From positions 56,901,997 to 56,965,996 of the forward strand of contig OW799237.1 of NCBI GenBank assembly GCA_941918925.1: a DNA stretch of 64,000 nt, given 5' to 3'. Position numbers and translations under genes: made by a program. Numbering within the stretch: position 1 is the stretch's first letter; the number at the start of each line of letters is the position of its first letter. Shown piece after piece: positions 30,970-43,514 of the stretch. This stretch comes from Phyto melanocephala (Eukaryota; Arthropoda; Insecta; Diptera; Rhinophoridae). Below the pieces are notes generated by a model that worked only from the letters and a program-made list of their open reading frames with translations, did no database searches and had not been told where the DNA came from.

Positions 30970-31295
30970 TTTTTGTTGTTTTTATATTTTGTTGTAGATT
31001 TCTGTTTGGCTTTAGGCCATAAAAATTCATAAATTACTTATAAATAACTAAGATTGCTTTTCAACTCGATAAAAAATTATATCTAAAATATTTTTAAATA
31101 TCCCTGATGATGATCTACGAAGTAGGTCGAAATTATGTTAAAAAAATAAATAAAGATATTTAAAATCTTTTCTTTGAAAATAAAACAACAAAATTGAATT
31201 TTTATGACTTAAAGCAAAGAATATAAATCATGATTTATATTCTTTGCTTAAAGCCAAACAAAAATTTACAACAAATAAATAAAATTTAAGAAAAA
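30970..31295. repeat. Imperfect foldback with a perfect 38-bp palindrome
   Basis: The block around 30975-31030 ('gtttggctttaggccataaa') recurs inverted at 31190-31290. There it is split by the perfect palindrome 31212-31249, whose half is AAGCAAAGAATATAAATCA. There is no coding content. Confidence 0.65.
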
Positions 31296-31358
31296 CTAGA
31301 AACGGATTTTCCTTTAACAATTAACAAACACATATATTTTTAATATACAAATGTAAAG

Positions 31359-31884
31359 GGTCCGCCAAATAACTTTTTTTTTTAAAATGCTATAAAAAAG
31401 TGTAGCTTTGGCTGTGTGGCACGTAGCGCCGTCCTGTTGAAACCAAATGTTGCCAATATCCTACTCTTCAACATTTGTGAACAAGAATTTGTTCAACATG
31501 ACCATTGACTACGGCCACTCCTTGGTAAATTTTGAAGAAAATTGCCAATTATGCCTCTGGACAAAAATCCGCAGCAAACAGTGACTCGTTTTGGGTGTAT
31601 CGGCTTTTCAATGTATGCGTGCGGGTTTTCTGTGCCCCAAATGTGACAATTTTGCTTGTTACATACCCGCCAAGATCAAAATGAGCTTCATCTGAAAAGA
31701 TAATTTTTTTGGCAATATCGGCCAAAGTAATGTCGCAATATTTCCCAGCGTTGTTCGAGCGTATATACAATCATATTCGTTCAGCGGAAGGATAAAACTA
31801 ATTGTCTGTCAAATCAGACATGAGCTAAGTAAAACCATTTACGGAATTAGCACTAGTTGAAAAAAAAACGTTAGATGGCGGACC
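31359..31884 (-). mobile_element. Mariner-like deletion derivative
   Basis: The ends are GGTCCGCCAAATAAC and, reversed, GGTCCGCCATCTAACG. The minus strand encodes pieces of a mariner-like transposase: IIFSDEAHFDLGGYV (first catalytic Asp) and WFQQDGATCHTAKAT (second Asp). A frameshift and stops intervene, and the sequence drops straight into the terminal repeat, so the C-terminus is deleted. The family appears related to the DFFLWGY C-terminus at 27541-27911. It is non-autonomous. Confidence 0.72.
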
Positions 31885-32800
31885 ATTTATATGTTCCTCA
31901 GATCTGTGTATGGTATCAATCTTTTGGAAATATCCAGGAATGAATCGCTATTGAAATTCAGCACAATCGACCCATAACTTTTTGAGCTATGACCAAAAAA
32001 CCACGTTTTTTTCACAATTACAACAACAACATACATACCCAGCAAAAAAATCTATGAAAAAAAGTGAATTTGCAGGGGTTCGACTGGTGACGAAGTGATT
32101 AAATTTAGGTGAAAACACTAATGATTTTAACATTAGCGTGTTATTGGAGATCATATGTTTACATGAATATTTTAATGAACTGCACTCCGATCTAATAAGT
32201 GCATGGAACTCATGCATATTTGGTGACAAGTATCGGATATTTCATGTGTTTAATTTGTTTGTTTACATGAATTCTTTAAGATATTTTGCATGATGTTGCA
32301 TTTGTTTTCAAGCACATCATTTATGAGAAATTATTTTGCAGTTAGGAAGTCATTTAGAATGAATGCTTCTACATAATTGATTTAGAAGTCTTGAAAATGT
32401 AATTCGCTTTGTACTACTTCTAATTTTTTTTCCTGGGTATGTATATACTGGTTAGAGTAAACGTGGCATCGAATCCCAGCTGAGCCAAAAAAAAATTTTT
32501 TTATTTCATTTTATATATTATATATATTTTTATTATTCTTTTTTTAATTTTTTTTTATATTTTTTATTTATTTTTTTTTTAATTTATTTTTTTAAAATTT
32601 ATTTTTTTTATTGTTTTTTTTTATGTTAATATTTTTTTTTTATTATATTTTTTAATTTTTTTTATTGTTTTTTTTTTTTGTTGTTAATATTTTTTTTTTT
32701 TATTATATTTTTTTATTTTATTTTTTATTTGGAAACACATGCAAACTCAATTTATAATTTTGCAATGGGATGTTTATGAAGGGTGTGAAGAAAAATTCGT
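31885..32800 (+). repeat. Dispersed repeat family B, 5'-truncated copy with an insertion
   Basis: Family B blocks ('atcgctattgaaattcagca', 'ccataactttttgagctatg', 'gtggcatcgaatcccagctg') are followed by a long T/A-rich tract (32490-32730) and the tail 'tttgcaatgggatgtttatg'. A 400-bp element (32038-32437) interrupts it. Confidence 0.68.
32038..32437. mobile_element. Small inverted-repeat element CCCAGCAAAAAAAT
   Basis: The ends are CCCAGCAAAAAAAT and the complementary ATTTTTTTTCCTGGG. It interrupts a family B repeat whose halves otherwise join at 'acatacata'/'tatgtatata'. It is non-coding. Confidence 0.6.
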
Positions 32801-32999
32801 TAGTTAAATACGTCCTACACATATGTTAAGATACATTCCACATACTGTAAAAGTACTTTTTAAAATGACAAAAATACTTTTTTAAAAATAATTAAAAAAT
32901 AGCAAATAAAAAAAGAAAAAATATATATACATAAATATTTATATAATTTAAAAAAAATAAAAATTGAAAAAAATTGTTTCTGAATGTAGGTTTATATTA

Positions 33000-34560
33000 A
33001 AAACTTGAAAAAATCAAGGCACATATATGGGATTTTCAAGTGAAAAAATGTGGTCACCGGCAGAGTGGGAGTAGCCCATGATGAGTATATTCCATAAATA
33101 TATAGTATATGTCAGGATTAAGTCCTGGATTCGAGAAATTAATTTTTGAAAATATAAAAAAATAAGGCACATATATGGGATATTCAAGTGAATAAAGTGG
33201 TATTTGGAAAAGACATGAATCATGTCACCGGCAGAGTGGAAGTAGCCCATGATGAGTAGATTCCAGAAATATATAGTATATGTCAGGAGTCAATCCTGGA
33301 TTCGAGAAATTAATTTTTGAAAATATGGAAAATTAAGGCACATATATGGGATTTTCAAGTGAAGAAAAGTGGTATTTGGAAAAGACATGAATCAGGTCAC
33401 CGGCAGAGTGGAAGTAGCCCATGATGAGTAGATTCCAGAAATATATAGTATATGTCAGGATTCAATCCTGGATTCGAGAAATTAATTTTTGAAAATATGG
33501 AAAATTAAGGCACATATATGGGATTTTCAAGTGAAAAAAAGTGGTATTTGGAAAAGACATGAATCAGGTCACCGGCAGAGTGGAAGTAGCCCATGATGAG
33601 TAGATTCCAGAAATATATAGTATATGTCAGGATTCAATCCTGGATTCGAGAAATTAATTTTTGAAAATATGGAAAATTAAGGCACATATATGGGATTTTC
33701 AAGTGAAAAAAAGTGGTATTTGGAAAAGACATGAATCAGGTCACCGGCAGAGTGGAAGTAGCCCATGATGAGTAGATTCCAGAAATATATAGTATATGTC
33801 AGGATTCAATCCTGGATTCGAGAAATTAATTTTTGAAAATATGGAAAATTAAGGCACATATATGGGATTTTCAAGTGAAGAAAAGTGGTATTTGGAAAAG
33901 ACATGAATCAGGTCACCGGCAGAGTGGGAGTAGCCCATGATGAGTAGATTCCAGAAATATATAGTATATGTCAGGATTCAATCCTGGATTCGAGAAATTA
34001 ATTTTTGAAAATTTGAAAAATCAATGCACATATATGGGATTTTCAAGTGAAAAAAAGTGGTATTTGGAACAGACATGAATCAGGTCACCGGCAGAGTGGG
34101 AGTTGCCCATGATGTGTATATTCCATAAATATATAGTATATGTCAGGATTTAATCCTGGATTCGAGAAATTAATTTTTGAAAATATGGAAAATTAAGGCA
34201 CATATATGGGATTTTCAAGTGAAGAAAAATGGTATTTGGAAAAGACATGAATCAGGTCACCGGCAGAGTGGAAGTAGCTCATGATGAGTAGATTCCAGAA
34301 ATATATAGTATATGTCAGGATTCAATCCTGGATTCGAAAAATTAATTTTTGAAAATTTGAAAAATCAATGCACATATATGGGATTTTCAAGTGAAGAAAA
34401 GTGGTATTTGGAAAAGACATGAATCAGGTCACCGGCAGAGTGGGAGTAGCCCATGATGTGTAGATTCCAGAAATATATAGTACATGTCAGAACTTAATCC
34501 TGGATTTAATCAGGACCTGATTCATGTCTTTACCATATACCACTTTAAAAAAATTTAGAA
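33000..34560. repeat. Tandem array, about 172-bp period, 9 units
   Basis: 'caccggcagagtgg' recurs near 33053, 33225, 33397, 33570, 33741, 33915, 34086, 34258 and 34431. Units contain 'gcacatatatgggattttca', 'gtagcccatgatgagta' and 'aggattcaatcctggattcg'. The last 60 bases (34505-34550) carry a partial unit in reverse orientation ('gacctgattcatgtcttta'), so the array ends in a foldback. Flanking sequence to 34790 has no gene. Confidence 0.88.
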
Positions 34561-34790
34561 AAATACTAGGTAGAAATTAGGTAAATAACATTTAATGTCG
34601 AATAGTTTTTTTGTCCACTGTATAAATGTATACAATGGGTTGTTTTGGAATATTGGATTTTAGATACCCACCACTACTTTTGTGTACTTTTATAGCACAT
34701 TTTTTTTGTTATTAACAGTAATTGCTATGGAATAATCTATACCAAAATATGTATCACTTTCTTTGTATAACTTCGATTTGATATTAATTT

Positions 34791-35174
34791 ATGAGATTAA
34801 TAATAAAATGCAACAGAAATACGCCGATACAATTTATGCTTGATATGTTACAATGGCTTAATATTAGACAAAGACTGCAATTAAATACGTGCATGTTTAT
34901 CTACAAAATGAAGATAGGAAGTGATCCAGCATATTTAACACAACAGCGAAATTATATCAACGAAATCCACCCATACAATCTTAGAAACGCAAATGATTTT
35001 AGAATACATAGAGCCACTAGCAACGCAATGAAAAGATGTTTACTCTACAAAGGTCTACAAGTATTCAACCAGCTACCAAATGATGTAAAAAATGAGGGGA
35101 ATATTAATTGTTTTAAAAGAAAATGCATATATTATGTTAAAAACAATTTCTATCAGAGCCTTTATTTGAATTAG
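34791..35174 (+). pseudogene. Non-LTR retrotransposon RT, C-terminal end only
   Basis: An intact 127-codon frame matches the C-terminal tail of an insect Jockey/CR1-like reverse transcriptase: MRLIIKCNRNTPIQFMLDML, LNIRQRLQLNTCMFIYKM, HPYNLRNANDFRI and FNQLPNDVKNE. The catalytic palm is absent. This is a 5'-truncated copy; its stop is followed by about 45 bases and then a MITE. Confidence 0.68.
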
Positions 35175-35223
35175 CGAAAATTATTGTATAATGTTTTTAT
35201 AAAGTATTTAAAATACTACTTAA

Positions 35224-35536
35224 AGGCCATGACTGACTATCCTACAAAGTCGTGCGATTATGTCAAATAAAAATCTGATAGTTTTCTGTCCTACATAAAA
35301 AAATCGCAACAAAATGTGTTATTGGATGCCACACTGTCATACTTGCTTAGAAAAAGCAACTCTGATCGCACAGAAACTATTATTTTATGAAAATTTTCAA
35401 AAGATTATCAAATCGGACACACTTGTCAAAAAATCTGTCACACATGTACACTTTGTGTCCACACTATCACACTTTCTGAACACACATACAATTTTTGACA
35501 TATCGAACGACTAAATCTGATAGTCAGTCATGGCCT
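35224..35536. mobile_element. MITE with TAA duplication, 313 bp
   Basis: Terminal inverted repeats AGGCCATGACTGACTATC and its complement (right end 'gatagtcagtcatggcct'), flanked by TAA (35221-35223, 35537-35539). A 3-bp TAA duplication suggests a PIF/Harbinger-like origin. It is non-coding. Confidence 0.75.
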
Positions 35537-35689
35537 TAAATAAAGTAAATAATAATAAAAAAAAAAAAAAATTATTCAGTTTTGCAATGAAACATTATTT
35601 ATTTCTATATTAGAAATGATTCTACTGACTGTTTTTTTTTTCAACAATGTTGCATTTTTACAGATTCTGAAGGATAAATTTAATACCCA

Positions 35690-36716
35690 GAGCTAGTTAA
35701 AAAAACAATATTAGCTTTGTGTAGGCATTTCACGTCCCACTTTTAAAATTAAATAGTTATTGTTTGAATTCAACTCAGGTAATCCATTGAAGACTTTTTT
35801 TTAAATATTTTTTCATATAAAAATATTATGAAATTAAGATCAAGCGTTATATGGGAGGTGGGCGTGTCAAAGTAGTTTCTGCTGGCAAAATCAAATTCGA
35901 TATATAATTATAGAGTCCTTTATTATTTCAAAATCTTTGTTCATAGAAAAATATATTAATTTGAGATAATAGATAGATATATGGGAAATAGACGTTATAG
36001 TCGGCGTGACACCTAACTATTTTGGAATTATACCAATGTTGAAGAGAAATGTATGTATATATGCAAAATTTATTCATTAGAAGTACATCTAATTTTATCG
36101 GTTTTATGAGCTTTTAAATTTCATTAACATTAAATTATGTGAGAAGTGGTCATTGAAGTAGTCGTCTCAAAGTAGTTTCTGCTGATATAATTAACGAAAA
36201 TATTTCAATATATATAAATAAAGAAATATGAATTTGGGATAAAGCGTTATATTGGAGGTGAGTGATCATAGCAATTTTTGCACAATTTCAGAATCATACA
36301 ACTAAATTTGTCAGTTTTATTACGTTTTTAATTTTAAATATACCGAAAAATACACTATGCGATATTCATTTCGTTTATAATGTAAAGATTTGAAAAATTT
36401 TTAACGAGCTATATTTTTCACTGAGGAATTATACATTCGAAATTTCATCGCCATACGCCATTGCATTACATTTTATTATAACTATGATGTTAAAATTACA
36501 TGTTTTTTACCTACCCTTGCATTACAAGCTATAACTCAACAATACCTAACAAAGCATGTGTATAAAAAAAAATATTCTGGCATAATTTGAGCCGCTAATT
36601 TTTTCGCTGAGCTCTATCGTTTTTTCAACAGAACATTTGGAACAATGGATATTTCGATGTGTTACAAACGAAATGACCAATGAATATACTCACACCATTT
36701 TTTGAATTAGGGTATA
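35690..36716 (-). repeat. Dispersed repeat family A, long copy
   Basis: Reverse-orientation match to 58538-60638: 'ttatatgggaggtgggcgtg', 'ggtcattgaagtagtcgtct', 'gaaatttcatcgccatacgc' and 'ggatatttcgatgtgttaca', ending 'cattttttgaattagggtata'. It contains the internal sub-repeat seen in other copies. Confidence 0.68.
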
Positions 36717-36747
36717 CTTCGTCAAATTTAGCCTAGTGTGAAAATAT

Positions 36748-36865
36748 CTTTACATATTTGTTAGTAATATTTTAGATTTTAATTGTACAACAAACAATCC
36801 CATTTTCTTTACATATTTGTTAGTAATATTTTAGATTTTAATTGTACAACAAACAATCCCATTTT
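36748..36865 (+). repeat. Exact tandem duplication, 59 bp x 2
   Basis: The 59-base block beginning 'ctttacatatttgttagtaa' and containing 'tgtacaacaaacaatcccat' occurs twice in a row without visible differences. Confidence 0.9.
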
Positions 36866-38449
36866 CTGAAACAATAACGTGGGGTACGTTGGTTTCTGTT
36901 ATAACATAAGTAACAAAATGTATATACATATATGTATTAGTTCAATTTATTTTTGTAATAACTTATTCGTTTCTACACGAAAGAAAAAAATACAAAGCTT
37001 AAAAGGCAAAACTAGTTGTTGCTACAAAACTCAACTTTATTTCAACTCTATTATTTTGATAGAAATAGAAAAAGTAAAAGTAGCTAATCATTCACAATAA
37101 AGCGAGAGAGAATTCTTTTACACTCAAATCAATTTTTGGAACTACAATAAAAAAAAAACAATTTGAATGGTTTTTATTTTTTATTTATAATGGCTGTTAA
37201 ACATAATATTTGTATTTATAATTGTCAATAAAGTTTATGAAGCACCAACTATTAAATTTTATTAGGAAATTATTATAGGAAAAATTTGAGACGCAGGCTT
37301 TTTTTGAGAGGAATTGTATGCAAACATAATTATTTTATACACATGTACAAAATTATATCAATTTTTAACTTCAATTGTTAAGGGGTATTACTTTTGTAAA
37401 TTGCAAGCTGTTTATTTTCAACAATTGTTGATTTTTATTATTTATTTTTTTATTACTACTGAAACTTTGATTCACTTTCTTCAAACACTGACTCAAATTA
37501 CACTTTTTGCCTTTTTTCTTCTTTGATGTCGGTATTTTTTTATATACATACGTTGCTCCACCTCATAATTAGTCAAACACACAAAATATCACATACACGT
37601 ACGAACATAAGAAAAATATATTTAGTTGAAGTTAACATTACATTTGATTACAAATATAAACTTTATTAGTTAAAAAAAAAAAAAATTATTTTAATTATCC
37701 ACAATATTTTTGTTTCTGTTCAGAAATTCGTGTTAAAAATTTCAGGAGACACAACGCCACCAAAACAAAAAGACAACAAATTGTATTGTGGTGAAATTGA
37801 AATTAGTTTGCAGTGATGCCAAACTTATTTAAAGATTATTCGGAAATTAAGATTAAAAAAACATAAAAGCATTAAAAACCTCAAAAACTGATTAATAAAT
37901 ATTAGCTCTCATTATATTAATATTTTATTCGAACTTTATATACTAAATTTACTGTAAATAATTTTTATTTTGGCTTAAGTTCATTTATTCCATTATTTTA
38001 TTTCCTAAAACATTTTCTAAAGTAAATTAAATTGTTATATATTTATTATTAAATTGTGGAATATATTTTCGAAACTAGCCAAGATTTCATCATCAGCACT
38101 CTATCGGTATACTCATATGTAGTTTGAAATCAGTATTTATGTTATAATTCAGTGACACTAAATTTTTGGAATCATAGTTCATATTTATTTTTAAATATGT
38201 CTTTTTTCTTTTATCAATTGACATATTTCTACATGTTCATAATCATTTATATTAGTAATACATTTTTGTTATGCTTTCAATATCCAACCTTTGGCTAGAA
38301 AGTTGTATTTTTGTTTTTCATTAAGTCTATCAAGGTGATAGACACTGAACAGTGAATTCTTGAATGTCATAAACACCGTGTCATGTGTGTTATAATTGTA
38401 TATTAAAATTATTTAATTTACTTTAGAAATGTTTTAGGAAATTAAAACA
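36866..38449. other. AT-rich stretch, no gene seen
   Basis: No supported frame. Short open stretches (for example 36879-37100 and 37314-37526) lack recognisable motifs. A 23-bp family A tail ('ttttttggtggtgggtata') sits at 38453-38475. Confidence 0.45.
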
Positions 38450-38747
38450 CAACCATTTTTTGGTGGTGGGTATAAAAATAATATTATAAATTAGAAAACG
38501 TGTAAAATAATAAAATTTAAAGTGTTCATCTGTAGCGTTGCATTTAAAAGGCACACCCAAGGTACACTAACACAGGTGACGGTGCCAGCCTAGCTGATAA
38601 TTTTTTTGTGTGCCAATAATTGTTTTCATATATAAGAAAAGAGGGATAAAAAATTGCTCGTTTTTACGCTTTCACCTTAGGTAATTACACCTTGGGTACA
38701 CCCAATACTTATAAATAATCTCTTTTGTTAATCCAAAACTGTTGGGT

Positions 38748-39001
38748 CAAGGCGAATTTATTTATCAGGTGGTGTTGACAACGCAGCTGATCTACTTTTT
38801 TATTTGCAAAAATGATGATTGCATTGTCAAATATTATTTATGTTTACATAGATTACTCCTTCCCGCGCAAAAAAAAACACAAACAAAAACCATGTAGTTT
38901 TTGACACATCGACGTCGAAAGCAACAATAAAAAACCATGTTGTTTTTTTAATGTTGTATTTGTTGTAGAATTACCACCACCTGATAAATAAATTCGCCTT
39001 G
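38748..39001. mobile_element. hAT-type MITE with perfect ends and perfect 8-bp duplication
   Basis: 27-bp perfect terminal inverted repeats starting CAAGGCGAATTTATTTATCA; total 254 bp. Perfect 8-bp flanking repeats TGTTGGGT (38740-38747, 39002-39009). An 8-bp duplication indicates a hAT-type transposase. No ORF. The perfect ends suggest recent movement. Confidence 0.9.
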
Positions 39002-39009
39002 TGTTGGGT

Positions 39010-39813
39010 ATTCAATTAAGGGTGGTTAATTAAAAGAGATTAAATTAAAATCACTCAATAAATGATTATTATTGTAGCGAGTAGGGAAAAGAAATCGAAA
39101 TTAAGTATTACTTTAGAGTTGATAGTTCGGTGGTTAAGGAACAAGTAAAGTAAAACCTTTTATTAACAGTTTAAAAACTTCGGTTTTTGTGTAAAACCCG
39201 ATATTAAAGGCTAAAATGGAATTAAGAAATTTGTACTTATGTTACTTATGTACAAAACTTAAGCCCTTTCTCGTACTTTAAAACATAACTTCAAAATTCT
39301 TATTAATAAAATACTTTACAATATAAAGGTTAAGTTTAGATTTAGGTATTTAACATAATAAATTAGTAATAATTTTTACATATAATATTAAATGACGCAA
39401 TTATTAATAACGAGTAATAGCCTTTTTACACTTGATCACATCTTAGCGGAATGCGTGGAAGATGTTGAAAATGAAAAAAACTTGTTTACATTTGCAACAT
39501 CTCTCATCTGTCATAATATTTATTTTACATGTTTGCGCAACTAAAAATTAAAAAAAAAATGGAATTCAAAAATTCTTTAGTAATAAAGTAGTAATAGTAT
39601 TAATTATTGCACTTGGAAAGCAATTATTATTACAATATGCAGATTTCGTTAAATTTTGTTAGAGGATGAAGACAATTTAAATATCTTATTTTATACGACA
39701 TATTTCAAGTCCACTCGTTGTATGTATTTTTTTTTCACTTGTCATTTTTTTCTAGTGATGGTATGTATTTTTTTTATAGCAATATTTCTTTTTTTTAGCG
39801 AAGACTTAAATAA
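39010..39813. other. No gene seen
   Basis: AT-rich sequence with poly-A/T runs. It ends at the TAA (39811-39813) that flanks the next element. Confidence 0.4.
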
Positions 39814-41431
39814 CACTGCTTGACAAAAAATAATTTTTTGTCTTCCCGTTAATTAAAACTATGTGGACTATATGGATTTTGATGCACTGAACTCAAATCC
39901 GTTGTCGGTTTTTTTCCATCAGATCGGAATTTTTTTTATGAGCGTGGCAAATTTGATCCCCTAAATTAGTCAGGTACGGAGACATACTTCATCCTAACTC
40001 GAGAACCAGTCATCCAATTTTCAAAGATAAAGCACCAGAAGATGTGTAACAAAATTGTATTGTATTAGCACTTTTATCTGAAAGCTATCTTAAAAAAAAG
40101 CCATAATCCATAAAAATCGGTTAAAAAATGTAGATTTTATTTTCGATTTCCGCAGGTACCCAATATTGACCAAATATGTGTAATGCAGCAAACAACGTGA
40201 GAGTGGGCGCACTAAAGCGCCTTGCAGCAACAATTAATGGCAACTATTTACTTCTATCTATTTTCGTACAGCAAAAACAAATACAAGCAACAAATTTTCT
40301 AGATTGTAATTTTGTAGCAACGCCTCGCTTAAAGCACCCACCCTGTCGTCACCTGTAGACAACTTCAAATTACAATAAAAAATTAAAATATTAACAGCCT
40401 ATATATTTTTTTATTTATATAAAACACAAAATTTTAGTTAATAATTATAAATTTTTTTTTAGGAAACATTGTTAAAATAAAAAAGTAGCTTAAGTTGTCC
40501 ATGCTCTTTCTTCCACATCATTCAATGTCGTTCTAAAGACCTCGTCGTTCAAAAGCTGTCGTATTTGTGGACCTACAAGTATGCCTTCTTTTACTTTAGC
40601 ATCTAGCATTAGAAAGCCTTCACCGTCCTTGTTCATTGCTTTGACAAAATTTTTTCATTAGGCCTAGCTTTATATGAAGAGGAGGCAGAAGAGTTTGTTC
40701 TTTTTGATTTAAAGGCTCTTCTGCTACATTTTTTTCTCCTGGAAAAAAATTTACTTTTTTCAACCAAATTTTAACATTGTAGTGTTTTTCTTTTCCGCGG
40801 CTATCCCATTCACATAAGAAGCAATAAAACCAAGTATATCCACTTTGCAATCCATTTAACATTGCTACGACTTTCAAATCTGCACATATGTACGTTCCAT
40901 GAGTTTTGTGAATAGTTAATTTTTTGTACAATAGTTTTCTTTCATATTTCTTGCATACGCGAGTGGGACCGACGGAAATTTATTGCCATTTGAAGTAAAA
41001 CAGCTTTCAAACTTATCTTGGATGAATCAATAAAAAGCCGCCAATCCTCAGATTTATGAATGAAACACAGTGTTTTGTAAAGTTGTCGCAAAAGCCCATC
41101 AGCATTATCACAAAATACCAAACCTTCCTCTTTGCTGAAATAACTCAAAAAAGGTTGTTCTCTATTTGGAAAGTACGAGACGTTAACGTCCTTTTGCATA
41201 TTCATATCAGTTTAATTCGGAAAATAATGTTTACTTCCAAATGATTGCGATGAAACACCCATGCTGGCGTAAGTGGATTCAGTTGCTGCAGAAAGCCCAT
41301 TTTCTTCATCGTCTGTAGGAGGCAATGGAGGTAAAAATTTACTTGTAAGCTGGTAAACTGGTCATTTAACGCATGAAGTATTTGGATATATAACTTTAGT
41401 TCTTTTTTCGTAAACCCACGTGTTTTAGTAA

Positions 41432-42688
41432 AAGGCCTATTAGACACGCATACTTGTCTTAAGACATGTACGATGGCATACCAAGTCTCACTGTGTAATA
41501 GCATGTACGTCGAGTATGTTAGACATGTATGTTGGTTTTCAAAAATTTTTGAAAACCTGAGTCTGTCGCATACAAACATACTCGTCTAATAGCGTGTCTG
41601 TCATACTTCATACAAAAATTCATTCAAATTTTTGCCGCTGCTGTGTGCATATCGGAAATGCTATATTTGGCCGTACCGAATCTGATAATACCCTTCACCA
41701 TCATGTATAAAGGTATAATCCCGCATCGTAGCTTAACCTATATTTCATATTTTACGCCATTTTTCCTTATTATTTCCGACGCAATCCTTGATTTTGAATT
41801 TTTACGTTGTTATCTGTATTCAACTAGTCAAGCCCTTTCATTTGATACCCATCTTGGATTTTAAATTTTTGTAATAATTTACTGTATTCTACTGGTCAAG
41901 CCCTTTCATTTGATACCAATATTGAGGGGGTTCTAGAAGTTACATTTAAAAATACCAGATTTGACCCATTTATAAATTTATTGTTCGCATTTTGTAGTGG
42001 CGGCCAACATGAGTTTTAATTTTTTTTATAGTGCTTATATTGATTTTCGTTTGTAAATTTTTGGAATATATATTTTTTAAAAAAAATTTTTGCCTATAAC
42101 TTTACCGATTAAAACCCGATTTATCTAAAATGTTTCATGAACATCTCTCTAGGCATATTATATCTAAAAATAGTAACAAGGTACCTATAAATAATTCTAT
42201 GGCTGAAAAATTTTAATTTTGGTGGTAAAAATATGGGAAAAAACAGAGACAATCGCGTTTATTTGCTCATATCTCAGAAAGTTGTACGGCGATTTTCAAT
42301 AGCGATTCATTGCCGGATTGATACCTTACAAAGGTCTGAGGAACATTTGGTTGCTTCTAAAAGTTGATTTTAACCACCACACGGACAGACGGTCAGGGCT
42401 TAATCGACTCCTCTATTCATAAGCTTTCAGAATATATATACTTTTTGGGGTCGGAAATTAAAATTGTAGAAATTACAAACGGAATGACAAAGCTATATAT
42501 ACCCTTGTGCACCACAGGTAAAGGGTATAAAAATAGAACTATTGACAACTTTCCGCTTCATTGCCATGTTTTCGCTTCAAAATTTTCTGTGTAATGAAGT
42601 ATGCCGTCAGAGTTCGACAGTGTAATAGCTAAACCCAAAGTATGCCATACATATGTCTTAAGACAAGTATGTCTGTCTAATAGGCCTT
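41432..42688. mobile_element. Inverted-repeat element inserted in the transposase pseudogene
   Basis: The ends are AAGGCCTATTAGACA(C/G)... then 'gcatacttgtcttaagacat', with the reversed right end 'aataggcctt'. The flanks are TAA (41429-41431, 42689-42691). The arms match over about 50 bp. The interior holds a family B repeat (41660-42531) and remnants of a second inverted pair ('gtatgttggttttcaaaaat'). The insertion falls just after the DCYFC zinc-motif codons. It is non-coding. Confidence 0.75.
41660..42531 (-). repeat. Dispersed repeat family B, divergent copy
   Basis: Starts 'ggccgtaccgaatctgataataccctt' in degenerate form and ends 'gtgcaccacaggtaaagggtata'. It includes 'cacggacagacggtcagggc' and 'cataagctttcagaatatat'. 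It lies within the inverted-repeat element at 41432-42688. Confidence 0.7.
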
Positions 42689-43514
42689 TAAGGCAAAAGT
42701 AGCAATCATTTTTATGATTTTGTGATTCACTCCAAATCGCTGGCTTCATAAAAGGCAAAGACTTATGACTTCCTTTTAAACAATCTCTTAAAGACCTTGC
42801 ACAGCTACTACAACATATTTTCGGCAGTCAATTTTTATCTCTATCATCGATAGGAAACCAAAACAACGGCGATAATCATCTTTAATCTTGGAAGCTATTG
42901 TCTCCCGTTGAGAACTTAAAGTTAGATTGCCACATACGTAACAAAATTAATTTAGAGATTTGTTAACAAATCCTTGACATTTTGTAATATGAAAGCGTTT
43001 GTGGATTCTTTAATTGCTTTATTTCTTTACACAATAACAAAGTACACTATTAGATCTATTTACTGTTGCCGATTTTAACCGCACGATATTCAAATTAAAA
43101 GTGACTCACTTATTGTCCATCAGCTTCTATATATATAGTAAATACCAGAATTTACCAAAATACCGTTGTACTTTAGTTCCATTACCTGCTCACCTAACGA
43201 AATGCTATATCATATGTAAGGCTGGTTGCATTACAATATTGGGTACCTGCGGTAAATTGACAATAAAATCTAAACTTTTTAACCGATTTTTATGGTTTAT
43301 AACTTTTTTTATTTCTAACATAAGTAGCTCTCAGAAAAAAGTGCAAAATGTTGAATATTTGCTTCATATTTTTTCTAATTCCATTTTTAAATTGAAAAAA
43401 AATTCGAATTTTGCACGAACAAATTTTTTTTTCTCCATTAATTTCTGAATAATTCCAAAACGATAAGAGATAGAGAAAAATTCTATTCGACTAAAATAAA
43501 TACAATTTTGTTGC

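Larger units (their letters stand above)
40497..43000 (-). pseudogene. Decayed copy of the 542-aa transposon protein
   Basis: Minus-strand pieces in the right order. At 43000-42690: CYVCGNLTLSSQRETIASKI, ICCSSCARSLRDCLKGSHKS and LPFMKPAIWSESQNHKNDCY followed by FC, i.e. the Cys-rich N-terminus. After a 1.26-kb insertion, 41428-40940: KTRGFTKKELKLYIQILHAL, FLSYFSKEEGLVFCDNADGL, then SEDWRLFIDSSKISLKAVLL (Asp equivalent to 256). At 40920-40630: YICADLKVVAMLNGLQSGYT (Asp equivalent to 310) and LLPPLHIKLGLMKKF. At 40620-40497: DAKVKEGILVGPQIRQLLND and a stop after ERAWTT, so the Glu/His block is missing. No intron interrupts KVKEGILVGP here, unlike the intact copy. There are several frameshifts and no visible start codon. 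Confidence 0.8.
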
